A DNA stretch of 64,000 bases from Flavipsychrobacter sp. (lineage in GTDB: Bacteria > Bacteroidota > Bacteroidia > Chitinophagales > Chitinophagaceae): positions 1 to 64,000 of the forward strand of contig JARLGY010000068.1 of assembly GCA_031292525.1 (NCBI GenBank), read 5' to 3'. The translations under genes and the position numbers were made by a program. How positions within the stretch are numbered: the first letter of the stretch is position 1; each line of letters begins with the position of its first letter. The notes below the pieces were generated by a model. The model saw only the letters and a list, made by a program, of their open reading frames with translations, was not told the origin of the DNA and ran no database searches. This document shows, one piece after another, positions 46,916 to 56,005 of the stretch.

Positions 46916-49426
46916 TTAATCCTCGTTCACATACACCCTTTTCACTCTTTGCGAGATGCCGGTCATGATTTCGTAAGGGATAGTACCGGCCCATTCTGCA
47001 AGCTGGTTCACAGTGAGTTCTGGGCTAAATACAATTACATCGTCACCCTCTGCCGCTTCAGGTATGTGTGTTATATCTACCATGCACATGTCCATACACA
47101 CTACGCCTGCTACTTTGGCTGGCTTGCCATGTATTAGTACATGTGCTTTGCCATTGCCCAATGCTCTATGGTAGCCATCGGCATACCCTATGCTGATGGT
47201 GGCTATGCGCATGGGTTGTTCTGCCATCGCTCTGCGGCCATAACCTATAGTGTCGCCGATAGGTATTTCTTTTATCTGTGCTATTGTAGTTTTTAGGGTA
47301 CTTATCTGTTTCAGTTTATCCTGTAGTGTGCCGCTTGCTTCTATACCGTATAGTCCTAACCCAAGTCGTACCATATCAAAATGCAGTTCCGGATGGCGTG
47401 CTATACCAGATGAATTGCAAAGGTGCCGCAAAGGTTTGTGTGGTAATGTATGCATGATACGCTCACTCATTTCCGTGAAGAGTTCGGCTTGGTACAATGT
47501 AAATTCATCTTGTTCAGCTTCATCGCTTACTGCAAGGTGGCTGAAGATACTGGCTACATGCAAGGTGTTGTTCTTGCGTAGTATGTCGGTTAGTTTATCC
47601 AGGTCGCTAGGTACAAAGCCCAGACGGTGCATGCCTGTATCCAGCTTTATATGTACAGGGTAGTTAGTTACAGATAGCATATCTGCAATGCCTGTAAAAA
47701 GGTCCAATGTCCTGAAGTTGTATAGTTCCGGTTCCAGCTTCCAGGCTATCATTCGGTCAAACGATGTTTCGTCCGGGCTCATTACCATTATAGGCAAGGT
47801 GATACCAGCCTTGCGCAGCGCTATACCTTCATCAGTATAAGCAACCGCCAGGTACCCCACACCTGAGTACTGCAACAGGCTGGCTATCTCGTAGCTGCCG
47901 CTTCCATAGGCGAAGGCTTTCACCATGGCCATGATCTTTACCCCTGGTGCCAGTATGCTCCTGAAAACGTTCCGGTTATGCGTCATGGCGCTCAGGTTAA
48001 TGGAAAGTACTGTCTGGTGCACCTTCTGTTCCAGTAGCATCCCTATTTTTTCAAAGGCAAAAGCACGGGCCCCTTTCAGCAATATTGCTTCATGGTCAAA
48101 GGTGATAAGGTGAAATTTCTTTAGGAAATCTTCTGTGGATTTGAAGAATATGCTGCGTAGCTTTTTATGCTTCCTGAAGGTTGCTTTGTTTTTATACAAA
48201 GCTGGGCCAATACCAATAAAACGTTGCACATTGCGTCTGTTCAGCAAAGCGGCAACTTCTTCATACAGGTCTGCATCAGGCCTTCCGGCCTGCAGCATGT
48301 CAGATAGTATTACGGTATGGTGCTGGTGTTGTTTTTGTTGCTCTAGGTAGTCTATAGCTATGTGTAGCGATGTAAGGTCTGAGTTGTAAGTATCATCAAT
48401 AATGGTACTGTCGTTTATGCCGTGGCGTAGCTCCAGCCGCATAGATACGGGTTGCAATAAAGGCATGCGTTCATGTACTAGTTCCTGGGGCATGTTCATG
48501 GCTAGCAGTACACACCAGCAGTTTACCGCATTTTCTATCGATGCGGTATCTGTAAACGGTATTGAGATCGAGATATTCTCTTTTTTGTAAACTGCATGTA
48601 TCACAGCAGTTCCGTGTGTTTTTACTATCTCTTTTATAGTAAGGTCTGCCTCATGTTTTGCAGACCATGTAAATAAGGTGAGCCCCGTTCTGTCATTACT
48701 GTTTACCTGGCGGGCGTATTGTCCTATACACTCATTCAGTTCCAGGTAATCCTTACAATAAATAAGCTGGCGTACATGCCTGAACAGCACCAGTTTCTCA
48801 TTTATCTTCTGGCGTATATTCATAAACCCTTCACTATGTGCTTCACCAATATTAGTAAATACACCTATTGTAGGACGTATGATTTGCTCCAGCTTTTCCA
48901 TTTCACCGGGTTGCGAAATACCGGCTTCAAATATGGCTACTTCAGTTTGTTCATCCAGCAGCCATACAGATAGTGGAACGCCCACTTGCGAATTATAGCT
49001 TTTAGGACTGCGTAGGGTAGTATATGTATTGGTAAGTAATTGGTACAGCCACTCCTTCACCATTGTTTTACCGTTGCTGCCGGTAATGCCTATTACTGGT
49101 ATATCAAAACGTTTGCGGTACGTAGCTACTATTTGTTGCAGTGCTGTAAGTGTATCCTTTACGGTTATGACATTTACATCCGTATGTTCTGTATTTATAG
49201 CCTCCGAAACCAGGAAATTGCGTACCCCGGCTGCATATGCGTCAGCAATAAAATCGTGACCATTTCTCAGCTTCGTTTTCAGAGCTATGAAGAGGGAATT
49301 TGCCGGATCATTTATTTTACGGCTATCCGTCAGCAAGTGTTCGATCCCGGTGGTCCCATCGCCCGAAAGCGTACCGTGGCACCACGCCGTCATCTCTTCA
49401 ATCGTCACCTTGTGTGCTGCGGCCAT
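46916..49426 (-). CDS. murF-alr: bifunctional D-Ala-D-Ala-adding enzyme and alanine racemase
   Basis: This 836-residue fusion makes two steps of peptidoglycan synthesis. Residues 1-465 are a MurF ligase with the P-loop GSNGKT at 116-121. Residues 470-836 are an alanine racemase with PLP lysine K503 in VKAFAYGSGS and a second signature, IATISIGYADGYHRAL. This fusion is, as I recall, a Bacteroidota trait. A TAATTTTG box at 49454-49447 lies 20 bases upstream, inside the end of the DUF4340 gene. Confidence 0.96.
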   Translation of the reverse strand: MAAAHKVTIEEMTAWCHGTLSGDGTTGIEHLLTDSRKINDPANSLFIALKTKLRNGHDFIADAYAAGVRNFLVSEAINTEHTDVNVITVKDTLTALQQIVATYRKRFDIPVIGITGSNGKTMVKEWLYQLLTNTYTTLRSPKSYNSQVGVPLSVWLLDEQTEVAIFEAGISQPGEMEKLEQIIRPTIGVFTNIGEAHSEGFMNIRQKINEKLVLFRHVRQLIYCKDYLELNECIGQYARQVNSNDRTGLTLFTWSAKHEADLTIKEIVKTHGTAVIHAVYKKENISISIPFTDTASIENAVNCWCVLLAMNMPQELVHERMPLLQPVSMRLELRHGINDSTIIDDTYNSDLTSLHIAIDYLEQQKQHQHHTVILSDMLQAGRPDADLYEEVAALLNRRNVQRFIGIGPALYKNKATFRKHKKLRSIFFKSTEDFLKKFHLITFDHEAILLKGARAFAFEKIGMLLEQKVHQTVLSINLSAMTHNRNVFRSILAPGVKIMAMVKAFAYGSGSYEIASLLQYSGVGYLAVAYTDEGIALRKAGITLPIMVMSPDETSFDRMIAWKLEPELYNFRTLDLFTGIADMLSVTNYPVHIKLDTGMHRLGFVPSDLDKLTDILRKNNTLHVASIFSHLAVSDEAEQDEFTLYQAELFTEMSERIMHTLPHKPLRHLCNSSGIARHPELHFDMVRLGLGLYGIEASGTLQDKLKQISTLKTTIAQIKEIPIGDTIGYGRRAMAEQPMRIATISIGYADGYHRALGNGKAHVLIHGKPAKVAGVVCMDMCMVDITHIPEAAEGDDVIVFSPELTVNQLAEWAGTIPYEIMTGISQRVKRVYVNED

Positions 49427-49446
49427 TATTCAATCGTATAGGAAAT

Positions 49447-49454
49447 CAAAATTA
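49447..49454 (-). promoter_or_regulatory. -7 box (TAATTTTG) before murF-alr
   Basis: The minus strand reads TAATTTTG, a full TAnnTTTG match, overlapping the stop codon of the DUF4340 gene and 20 bases before the murF-alr ATG. It would let the cell-wall gene be expressed apart from the gld genes. Confidence 0.35.
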
Positions 49455-50558
49455 CTTTTTTACTCCGTTATTTGGTATTGCAGGCATAAGTTGTGGTTTC
49501 TTATGTTCTTCACCTGGTGGGGCAACATATATTTCCTCACTGTCACCCTGGTAAAATTCATACAGGTTTCTGAACATGTTTTTGAATACATAGGTCTGTA
49601 TGATCATTGTATCCTTAAAATTGTTGGCTACAGCTATCATACGGTCTGCATCAAATTTGTTACTATCCACATTTGGGTCTTCAACAGTAAAGTTCTTGCT
49701 TCTCCTGTTTAGCGGCAGCCAGTATATATCAACATGTTGGTGTTGTCCTTTTGTGCCGGTAATGTCCATAATAGCGCGCTTGGGCAATACTCCCAGCATA
49801 CTATCTACATCCTTTACGTGTACAAGGTGGCCTTCGCAGCTTACGTTCTGGAAATATTTTGTATATACCTGCGCTCTGCGTTCATTCAGTTTTTTGTCTT
49901 GTATAATATCAGCAGAGCCGGTTACTGCAATTTTTCCTGCATTTTGTGTCAGCACAAAAGAGTTCAGTGGGTGTCGGGGATATTCTACCGAAATGCGTTG
50001 CACCTGTTCGGGCGCCAGCTGAAAAATGGTCCTGTCACGCCAGTCCTCAAGTTCATAGGTGTAGTTTGGTGTTATATAACCCTCGAAGCCTTTTTCGTTT
50101 ACTACATAGGGTTGTTTTGCGCCTTCCATTAGCATATAGCTACCTTTCATATCATTGGTCTCACCGCCTACATAAAACACGCGCATCTTATTCCCATTGC
50201 GGTCGTATAGCTCTACTTTAATACTGCTGCCTGCCATGTTAGATATCACATTGTTATACTTGCTTTGAACTACAGGATACAGTGCTTCCTGTTGATAAAT
50301 GGTCCGCAGTACCATGTTCACCGTGCTCTTAAGCGCTTTATATTGTTTATTTACTATCCATCCGCTATCAGTACGTTCTGCCAGTATCGTGTGTCCGTTT
50401 GGTCCGGCAATGAATATTTTCCCAACAGAAGCCGTATCCTTTATGGTGAAATCGGCTTCATTAGTGGTATATAAACCTTGCTTGTTGCTGAATATAAAGT
50501 AATATGTGCCAAAGCCAAGTAGCACAAGTAATATTATATATACTAAAGTTTTACGCAT
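49452..50558 (-). CDS. DUF4340 protein beside gldG
   Basis: This 368-residue protein has one N-terminal transmembrane helix (YIILLVLLGFGTYYFIF) and a periplasmic region, with WIVNKQYKALKSTVNMVLR near 75 and VQRISVEYPRHPLNSFVL near 190. It matches the DUF4340 family, which is often adjacent to GldG-type ABC genes in many bacteria. No enzyme motif is present. It follows gldG by 41 bases and precedes murF-alr by 25 bases. Confidence 0.87.
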   Translation of the reverse strand: MRKTLVYIILLVLLGFGTYYFIFSNKQGLYTTNEADFTIKDTASVGKIFIAGPNGHTILAERTDSGWIVNKQYKALKSTVNMVLRTIYQQEALYPVVQSKYNNVISNMAGSSIKVELYDRNGNKMRVFYVGGETNDMKGSYMLMEGAKQPYVVNEKGFEGYITPNYTYELEDWRDRTIFQLAPEQVQRISVEYPRHPLNSFVLTQNAGKIAVTGSADIIQDKKLNERRAQVYTKYFQNVSCEGHLVHVKDVDSMLGVLPKRAIMDITGTKGQHQHVDIYWLPLNRRSKNFTVEDPNVDSNKFDADRMIAVANNFKDTMIIQTYVFKNMFRNLYEFYQGDSEEIYVAPPGEEHKKPQLMPAIPNNGVKK

Positions 50559-50599
50559 CAGGTAACTCTGTTGATTTGAAAGTTGTGTGTCAAAGTAGC

Positions 50600-52330
50600 T
50601 TATTGCTTCTTTTCATACCGTCTCTTTCTGAAGAATAAATAACAAGACGCGAAAACCAATACAATACCTATGGGGATGATTATATTAATTATTTGCCACT
50701 TTGTTTTTTCTTCATTCACACGCTTTATGTCCAGCAATCGTATGGTCAAGTCCTTAGATCTTGCTTCAATAAGGCCAGAGCGGTCTGTGAGATACTCAAG
50801 ACAGTTGAGTATAAAGCTCTTGTTCGAAAAGTTATCCTTTGTATAATCCCAGTATCCCATTTCCATTGGGCCACGGTCCTGGTAAAAACCATTTTCCATT
50901 ATGCTCCCCGTCGCAAATATCATACTGGTGGTAGTATCTGCCATGGTTTTATAGGGTTGGTGTATAGAATCTAGCGCGTGTATAGCTGCATGTGTTATAT
51001 GGTTTTTGAACACCGACCGGAACTTGCCCTCTGCAAGTACGGCTACCGGCTGGTATGGCTTGTTAAATAGCTCCGGTGGCATTGGGTACTTCACCATTCC
51101 CAGGCTTATGCGCACCGGGTTCATTGCTTTGCGGCTATATTTAGACGACTGCAGTAAAACTGTTTTTTTAATTTCAGGATCACTGGTGGTATCTATACTA
51201 TTAGGGAATTTAGTCAGCAATGCGGGCATATTCTTTACAATAGGGTGTTCAGAGCTCGGCAGTATAATCGGGAAGTATATCCATTTCCTCGGCTGTATAT
51301 CGGGTTGGCCTTGGTTATTGCTGCCTACTATCATAGGTATAGGTACGGCATCGTAGTCCTCTATAAGATCTGTGTTAATGCGTACGCCATATTTAAAGAA
51401 TAGGTCATCCAGGTTCAGGCCGTAATCCTGGCTTATAAACTGTGGAGCTGTCCGCAGGCTGTCCATTGGGGTGTACAGCATGTTCATCAGCCATAATATA
51501 TGTCCCCCACGCATCACATACTGATCCAGTCGCATTTTTTCTGCGTCTGTAAATGGCATGGTAGGGCGGTTGATGATAATGGCATCATAGGATGAATAGA
51601 GGTACAATATATGAGAAAGGTCCACCGTATCCAGGTGATAGTTCTGTGGAATGGTGTTCAGTCCATCATAGGTATCCCAACCCAAGGCCTCGTTATTACC
51701 TAATATGTAGGCAACTCGTGGCTTATCAGGCATATGCAGCTGGTGCAATGCACTGGCAAAATTATACTCCAGCATGGTTTCAGAGTAGGTAAATACCTCA
51801 GCCTGGCTCATACCACTGTGGCTTTCCAGCAGTCTTACCGCTTTTTCTTTACCATTATATTGTACCAATGCATAGGGTAGTATCTCTTTCTCTGCATATC
51901 CTTCGTCACCACCTTGTATCTTCAGGCTCACCGGGAATACTCCTTTCTCGGCAAGTTTATTATACATATCCTGTTTTTCCTTACCGCTCAAACCTTCTAC
52001 AGGGTTTACAAAACGGAAAACAACGTGTGGGCCTGCTATATCTCTGAAAGATTGTAACCTTTCTCTTGTGGCCTCTGCCAGCCGCTGGAAGCCTGCGGGA
52101 AACTTACCTGTAAGATAAACATCTACCACGGCAACATCTTTCATGTTGACCAGCATTTTTTGAGTGGCATTGCTCAGCGTGAAGCGTTTTTCACGCGTCA
52201 TGTCTAACCCGGTATGGAAGCGGGCAGCCAATATATTAAGTAACAGCAGTATGCCTGCCATAATAGCCAGGCGTATTGCCGCCTGCCGCTGTTGTTGCTT
52301 TCTTTTTTTAGATGTGGTTGCCATAGTCAA
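50600..52330 (-). CDS. gldG: gliding-motility ABC transporter component GldG
   Basis: This 576-residue protein has an N-terminal transmembrane helix (AIRLAIMAGILLLLNILAA) and a C-terminal helix (IINIIIPIGIVLVFASCYLFF) around a large periplasmic region. It has the GldG pattern LDMTREKRFTLSNATQKML near 35 and PVRISLGMVKYP near 405. In Flavobacterium GldG with GldF and GldA is needed for gliding. It follows gldF with four bases between stop and start. gldA is not in this window. Confidence 0.92.
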   Translation of the reverse strand: MTMATTSKKRKQQQRQAAIRLAIMAGILLLLNILAARFHTGLDMTREKRFTLSNATQKMLVNMKDVAVVDVYLTGKFPAGFQRLAEATRERLQSFRDIAGPHVVFRFVNPVEGLSGKEKQDMYNKLAEKGVFPVSLKIQGGDEGYAEKEILPYALVQYNGKEKAVRLLESHSGMSQAEVFTYSETMLEYNFASALHQLHMPDKPRVAYILGNNEALGWDTYDGLNTIPQNYHLDTVDLSHILYLYSSYDAIIINRPTMPFTDAEKMRLDQYVMRGGHILWLMNMLYTPMDSLRTAPQFISQDYGLNLDDLFFKYGVRINTDLIEDYDAVPIPMIVGSNNQGQPDIQPRKWIYFPIILPSSEHPIVKNMPALLTKFPNSIDTTSDPEIKKTVLLQSSKYSRKAMNPVRISLGMVKYPMPPELFNKPYQPVAVLAEGKFRSVFKNHITHAAIHALDSIHQPYKTMADTTTSMIFATGSIMENGFYQDRGPMEMGYWDYTKDNFSNKSFILNCLEYLTDRSGLIEARSKDLTIRLLDIKRVNEEKTKWQIINIIIPIGIVLVFASCYLFFRKRRYEKKQ

Positions 52331-52334
52331 TAAC

Positions 52335-53084
52335 TCAATCCTGCCGGGCTGTATCCCAGGTGCGGCGGTTCAGCGAAAGGCGCGTCAGAGAGATGAACAA
52401 TATTATTACTGATAAAAAATAAATAACATCACGGCTGTCAACTATACCCCTGCTTATAGATGTGTAATGGAATGACATGCCCACCATGCTCAGGTAATAG
52501 TCTATACCTTCTGTAAAAGCCGGCAGTTGGCTCAGGGCTTCAAATCCGCTATACAGTAGCCAGCTGGCAAATAAGGAGGCCAAAAAGCCTACTATCTGGT
52601 TGCTGGTAAGGGAAGAGCAGAATATACCCACAGCGCTAAAAGTAGCAGCCAGGAAAAATAATCCTATATATGATCCTAAAATGCCACCCGTATCTAGGGT
52701 GCCGGGGGTAAGGGCCAGGTTGCTTATGGTATATACGTATAGGAATGTAGGTATAAGGGCAAAAACAATAAGCATTAATGAGGCAAAGTACTTACCTAAT
52801 ATGATGTCCATATCAGTTAGTGGCTTTGTTGATAGCCATTCTACAGTGCCGCCTCTGAACTCGTCTGCAAAAGAACGCATGGTTATGGCAGGAATAAGCA
52901 ATAGCAGCAGCCATGGCGCTATACTGAAGAATTTCTCCATACTGGCGTAACCATAGTCAATGATGCTATACTCGGGTATGATCCACAAGAATAATCCGCA
53001 TGCCACTAGGAACACCAGTATGGCAACGTAACCCACTATTGAACTGAAAAAGGAATTGATCTCTTTTATGAAAATACTGCGCAT
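52335..53084 (-). CDS. gldF: gliding-motility ABC transporter permease GldF
   Basis: This 249-residue permease has six helices and starts with MRSIFIKEINSFFSSIVGYV, a GldF signature. RSFADEFRGGTVEWLSTKPL near residue 67 is the cytosolic segment shared with ABC-2 permeases. It is the first gene of gldF-gldG-DUF4340 on the minus strand. A CAAATATA-type box lies 27 bases upstream. Confidence 0.92.
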   Translation of the reverse strand: MRSIFIKEINSFFSSIVGYVAILVFLVACGLFLWIIPEYSIIDYGYASMEKFFSIAPWLLLLLIPAITMRSFADEFRGGTVEWLSTKPLTDMDIILGKYFASLMLIVFALIPTFLYVYTISNLALTPGTLDTGGILGSYIGLFFLAATFSAVGIFCSSLTSNQIVGFLASLFASWLLYSGFEALSQLPAFTEGIDYYLSMVGMSFHYTSISRGIVDSRDVIYFLSVIILFISLTRLSLNRRTWDTARQD

Positions 53085-53110
53085 GTATCGCTCTGTCTTT
53101 CGGAAAGTGG

Positions 53111-53118
53111 CAAATATA
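53111..53118 (-). promoter_or_regulatory. -7 box (TATATTTG) before gldF
   Basis: The minus strand reads TATATTTG, a full TAnnTTTG match, 26 bases before the gldF ATG. A CAA (TTG on the minus strand) at 53144-53146 is 25 bases away, longer than ideal. Confidence 0.35.
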
Positions 53119-53232
53119 ATAAAAGCATTGCGCTTTCAGACACCAATAAAAGTGTTAAACCTTTTATTAGCACTATATGATATGCAAGAACTTATAGCTG
53201 CAAACTATTATTTTTTCAGGATATTTGTCGCT

Positions 53233-54207
53233 GTGAAGAAGGTGAAGAAATATTATTATAATACAGATACCCACAAGTTCGAAAAGCTGGTGGTATCGCT
53301 GCGTATAAAAATTTTCCGTGTTTTAGGGTTTGTTTCTGCTTCCTTTGTTACGGCCCTCATCATTGTTTCCATTGCTTTTCGCTTTCTCGATTCACCGCGT
53401 GAAAAGCAAATGTCGGGTGATGTAAATAACCTCCGCGAGCAATATGAACAATTACAGAATCAGGTCAATAACTTGAATGAGTCGATAGGCGAGCTCGAAG
53501 ATCGCGACAATAATATATACCGTACCATTTTTGAAGCTGCACCCTTACCGGATAGCATACGTTACGGAAAAAAGTATAGCAACGTCGATCCTCATCAGTT
53601 CGAATACCTGTCGGCTGAGGATATGCTGGACCAGGTAAAACTGAATCTGAAATCCCTGCACAATCGGATACACGTGCAGCGCCGCTCGTTCGATACCCTG
53701 GAGCAGATGGTAAAGATGAAGGAAACCATGTTAAAATCCATCCCTGCCATCCAGCCAATATCAGATAAAACATTGAGCCACCTGGCATCAGGCTTTGGCT
53801 ATCGCATAGATCCCATATACAAGACCCTCAAAATGCATACTGGCCTCGACTTTGCGGCGCCCTTGGGCACTCCCATATACGCCACAGGCAACGGTGTGGT
53901 TAGCGAGGCCTCGTTCGATCCTGGCGGTTATGGCAATCATGTGGTTATAGATCACGGCTATGGTTACGAAACCTTGTATGGCCATATGATACGGATAAAG
54001 ACCCGCGTAGGTCAGCATGTAAAGCGTGGAGAGGTAATAGGGTGGGTAGGCAGTACCGGCAAAAGTACTGGCCCTCATTGCCACTACGAGGTAATAAAGA
54101 ATGGAGATAAGATCGATCCCATCCACTTCTTCTTCAACGATCTTAGTCCTACAGATTACGAGCGCATAGTCCGCATTGCTGCATCTGGCAACCAGTCGTT
54201 CGACTAA
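53233..54207 (+). CDS. M23 metallopeptidase (LytM domain)
   Basis: With the GTG start at 53233 the protein has 324 residues and begins VKKVKKYYYNTDTHKFEKL, which fits Bacteroidota relatives. A transmembrane helix (FVSASFVTALIIVSIAFRF) and a coiled coil rich in Asn and Leu follow, then the M23 domain: HTGLDFAAPLGTP near 202 and HCHYE near 282 with metal-binding histidines. It likely trims peptidoglycan. The frame is open back to 53056, overlapping gldF, but that part looks like a shadow. An ATG at 53182 is the other option. Confidence 0.85.
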   Translation: MKKVKKYYYNTDTHKFEKLVVSLRIKIFRVLGFVSASFVTALIIVSIAFRFLDSPREKQMSGDVNNLREQYEQLQNQVNNLNESIGELEDRDNNIYRTIFEAAPLPDSIRYGKKYSNVDPHQFEYLSAEDMLDQVKLNLKSLHNRIHVQRRSFDTLEQMVKMKETMLKSIPAIQPISDKTLSHLASGFGYRIDPIYKTLKMHTGLDFAAPLGTPIYATGNGVVSEASFDPGGYGNHVVIDHGYGYETLYGHMIRIKTRVGQHVKRGEVIGWVGSTGKSTGPHCHYEVIKNGDKIDPIHFFFNDLSPTDYERIVRIAASGNQSFD

Positions 54208-54351
54208 TCAATATCAGTAATCTTCGACTATTCAACTATTTATTTTAAGTATTATTCATCAGTGCGGAATAATACTTATTTATTTTTGGCACAGTTTTTT
54301 CTTACTATATTCTATATCCTCCTACTTAAAAGCATCTGCAAAAACTAAATT

Positions 54352-55527
54352 ATGAAAATAACAAGAATAGCCATTCTACTGGCCTTGGTGTTCTGCGTGT
54401 CACCCAAAATTTATGCGCAGCTAAGTATTGGTATCAGTATATCCGCACGTATTGCTCCACCACCATTGCCCGTTTATGAGCAACCTATGTGCCCCGATGA
54501 TGGATACATATGGACTCCTGGCTATTGGTCTTACGATGATATAGACGGTTACTATTGGGTACCCGGCGTTTGGGTAAGGCCACCGCAATACGGTTATTTA
54601 TGGACGCCTTGCTACTGGGGTTACGAAGGTGGCATCTATGGCTTTCACCGCGGCTACTGGGGCCGTCACGTAGGCTTTTATGGCGGCGTTAATTATGGCT
54701 ATGGTTATGGTGGTTCAGGCTACGGTGGTGGCATGTGGGAAGGTAATCATTTCAGGTACAACACCGCAGTAACACGTGTCAATACTACCATCATTCATAA
54801 TACTTACGTAAATAATACAGTTATTAACAATCGCAATGGCAATAACCGCACTAGCTTTAATGGTCCGGGCGGTGTAGGTGCAAGACCTTCACAGCAAGAG
54901 CAGATGGCAATGCGCGAGCAGCATGTGCAACCCACTAGCCAGCAAATGAGCCATCAGCAAACTGCTAGCCGCGATCGTAGCCAGTTTGCCAATGTAAATC
55001 ATGGTATGCCTGCAACAGCTGCAATGAATTCAGTCGGTGGTCAGCGCTTCAACTCTGGTGGCAGACAAGCCCCTCCGCCACAGCCCCGTGCTACTCCGGC
55101 TCAAGGTCATAATGCAATACAAAACAATGCACAACGGCAATCCAATGTGCAGGCTCAGCCACAGCGTGGCATGCAGCAGGCTAATCCACAGGCAGGTCAG
55201 CGTCAGGCTCCGCAACAGCAACAAGAAATGCGTCAGCAACAGCAGATGCAGCAGCAACGTCAGGCTCCACAACAGCAACAACAAATGCGTCAACAACAGC
55301 AGATGCAGCAGCAACGTCAGGCTCCGCAACAGCAACAACAAATGCGTCAACAACAACAGATGCAGCAGCAACGCCAGGCTCCACAACAGCAAATGCGTCA
55401 GCAACCACAAATGCAACAGCAACGTCAGGCACCTCAGCAACAGATGCGTCAGCAGCCACAACAGCAGCAACGCCAGGCTCCTCAGCAGTCTCATCCCCAA
55501 GGTGGTGAAGGCGAACATCGTCATTGA
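54352..55527 (+). CDS. secreted YXWGXW-type protein with a Gln-rich repeat tail
   Basis: This 391-residue protein has a signal peptide ending near YAQ. Residues 50-100 repeat a Tyr-Trp pattern: GYIWTPGYWSYDDID, GYYWVPGVWVRPPQYG and GYLWTPCYWGYEGG, the YXWGXW-type unit seen in envelope proteins. A Gly/Tyr run and an Asn-rich part follow, then a Gln-rich tail made of near-identical units. The tail is low-complexity and probably disordered or amyloid-prone. No catalytic motif is visible. A TATTTTTG box at 54281-54288 lies 63 bases upstream. Confidence 0.85.
   Translation: MKITRIAILLALVFCVSPKIYAQLSIGISISARIAPPPLPVYEQPMCPDDGYIWTPGYWSYDDIDGYYWVPGVWVRPPQYGYLWTPCYWGYEGGIYGFHRGYWGRHVGFYGGVNYGYGYGGSGYGGGMWEGNHFRYNTAVTRVNTTIIHNTYVNNTVINNRNGNNRTSFNGPGGVGARPSQQEQMAMREQHVQPTSQQMSHQQTASRDRSQFANVNHGMPATAAMNSVGGQRFNSGGRQAPPPQPRATPAQGHNAIQNNAQRQSNVQAQPQRGMQQANPQAGQRQAPQQQQEMRQQQQMQQQRQAPQQQQQMRQQQQMQQQRQAPQQQQQMRQQQQMQQQRQAPQQQMRQQPQMQQQRQAPQQQMRQQPQQQQRQAPQQSHPQGGEGEHRH
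55204..55473 (+). repeat. 57-base tandem repeats encoding QAPQQQQQMRQQQQMQQQR
   Basis: Three full 57-base units start at 55204, 55261 and 55318, followed by shortened units of 51 bases (55375) and 48 bases (55426). They differ at a few synonymous or Gln/Pro sites. They encode the Gln-rich tail of the YXWGXW-type protein. This is a tandem expansion, not a CRISPR array: there are no spacers. Confidence 0.9.
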
Positions 55528-55549
55528 TCATATATCAATAACATGATAC

Positions 55550-55578
55550 AAGCAGTAAGGAATTATTCCTTACTGCTT
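55550..55578 (+). terminator. strong intrinsic terminator
   Basis: AAGCAGTAAGGAA (55550-55562) pairs perfectly with TTCCTTACTGCTT (55566-55578) around a three-base loop, and a T run to 55583 follows. It ends the transcript of the Gln-rich protein gene. Confidence 0.9.
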
Positions 55579-55620
55579 TTTTTATTGGATGCATCCGGTA
55601 CTGAATGTTAGTAAAATGAG

Positions 55621-55665
55621 TGCCTTTGCAGGGAATTTGCGGTGGTTGTTACGATAAGACTTACG
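55621..55665 (-). pseudogene. relic of a fatty-acid desaturase third His box
   Basis: The minus strand encodes SYRNNHRKFPAKA, which mirrors SYHNNHHKFPTRA of the desaturase at 59230-60015. At DNA level 55631-55664 matches 59390-59423 at 28 of 34 bases; all six differences are transitions. No start, frame or other His box is left, so the element is a dead fragment. The surrounding region has no intact gene. Confidence 0.6.
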
Positions 55666-55756
55666 AGGCGTCTTGCAATCGATCGTTCGTCACAAATCGA
55701 AGCTGCGTCTTCAGCAATCTAAAATTACAGGTCTTTCTTGTCTTATAACATCCAGT

Positions 55757-55997
55757 GTTTCCGCTTCCCCCATTATTTTGTCTGTTTCATATTCATTCTA
55801 CGTCGTTGATTAATATTGAAAATTGAATTTTGAGCAAAAAGCACGATGCGAAAGACAATGACGTTTTGGTTAGTTCTACTCGTTGCTAAAAGTCTCTGGT
55901 TTCTAATAAAACTTTTTGTCAGAATGCTAATAAAAACTTTATCCGAGGTGGAGCGAATGTTTTAAGAGGTTTAAATGATTTTAATAAAATGTATTAA
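55757..55997 (+). pseudogene. decayed copy of the upstream region and start of the 56199 gene
   Basis: The stretch from 55771 to about 55830 resembles 56102-56161: both have TATTTTGTCYGTTTCA and a GAAAATTGAATTT block. It then encodes MRKTMTFWLVLLVAK (from ATG 55846), like MKKTMLICFVLLSAK of the gene at 56199. A shift of frame follows and gives KTFCQNANKNF against KTFAQNSDNGF, ending at TAA 55995-55997. A perfect 14-base hairpin follows at 56006-56039. Confidence 0.6.
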
Positions 55998-56005
55998 AGA
56001 GAAGC

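Noticed and set aside
53056-53232. Upstream extension of the M23 peptidase frame into gldF
   Set aside because: The first residues run antisense to the gldF start, and relatives begin at the VKKVKKYYYN stretch; GTG 53233 is preferred.
55204-55473. Regular 57-base repeats taken as a CRISPR array
   Set aside because: There are no unique spacers, and the repeats lie inside a coding sequence and keep its frame.
55030-55524. Leu-rich minus-strand frame opposite the Gln-rich repeats
   Set aside because: CAG/CAA repeats read backwards give Leu codons. This is a shadow of the Gln-rich tail.
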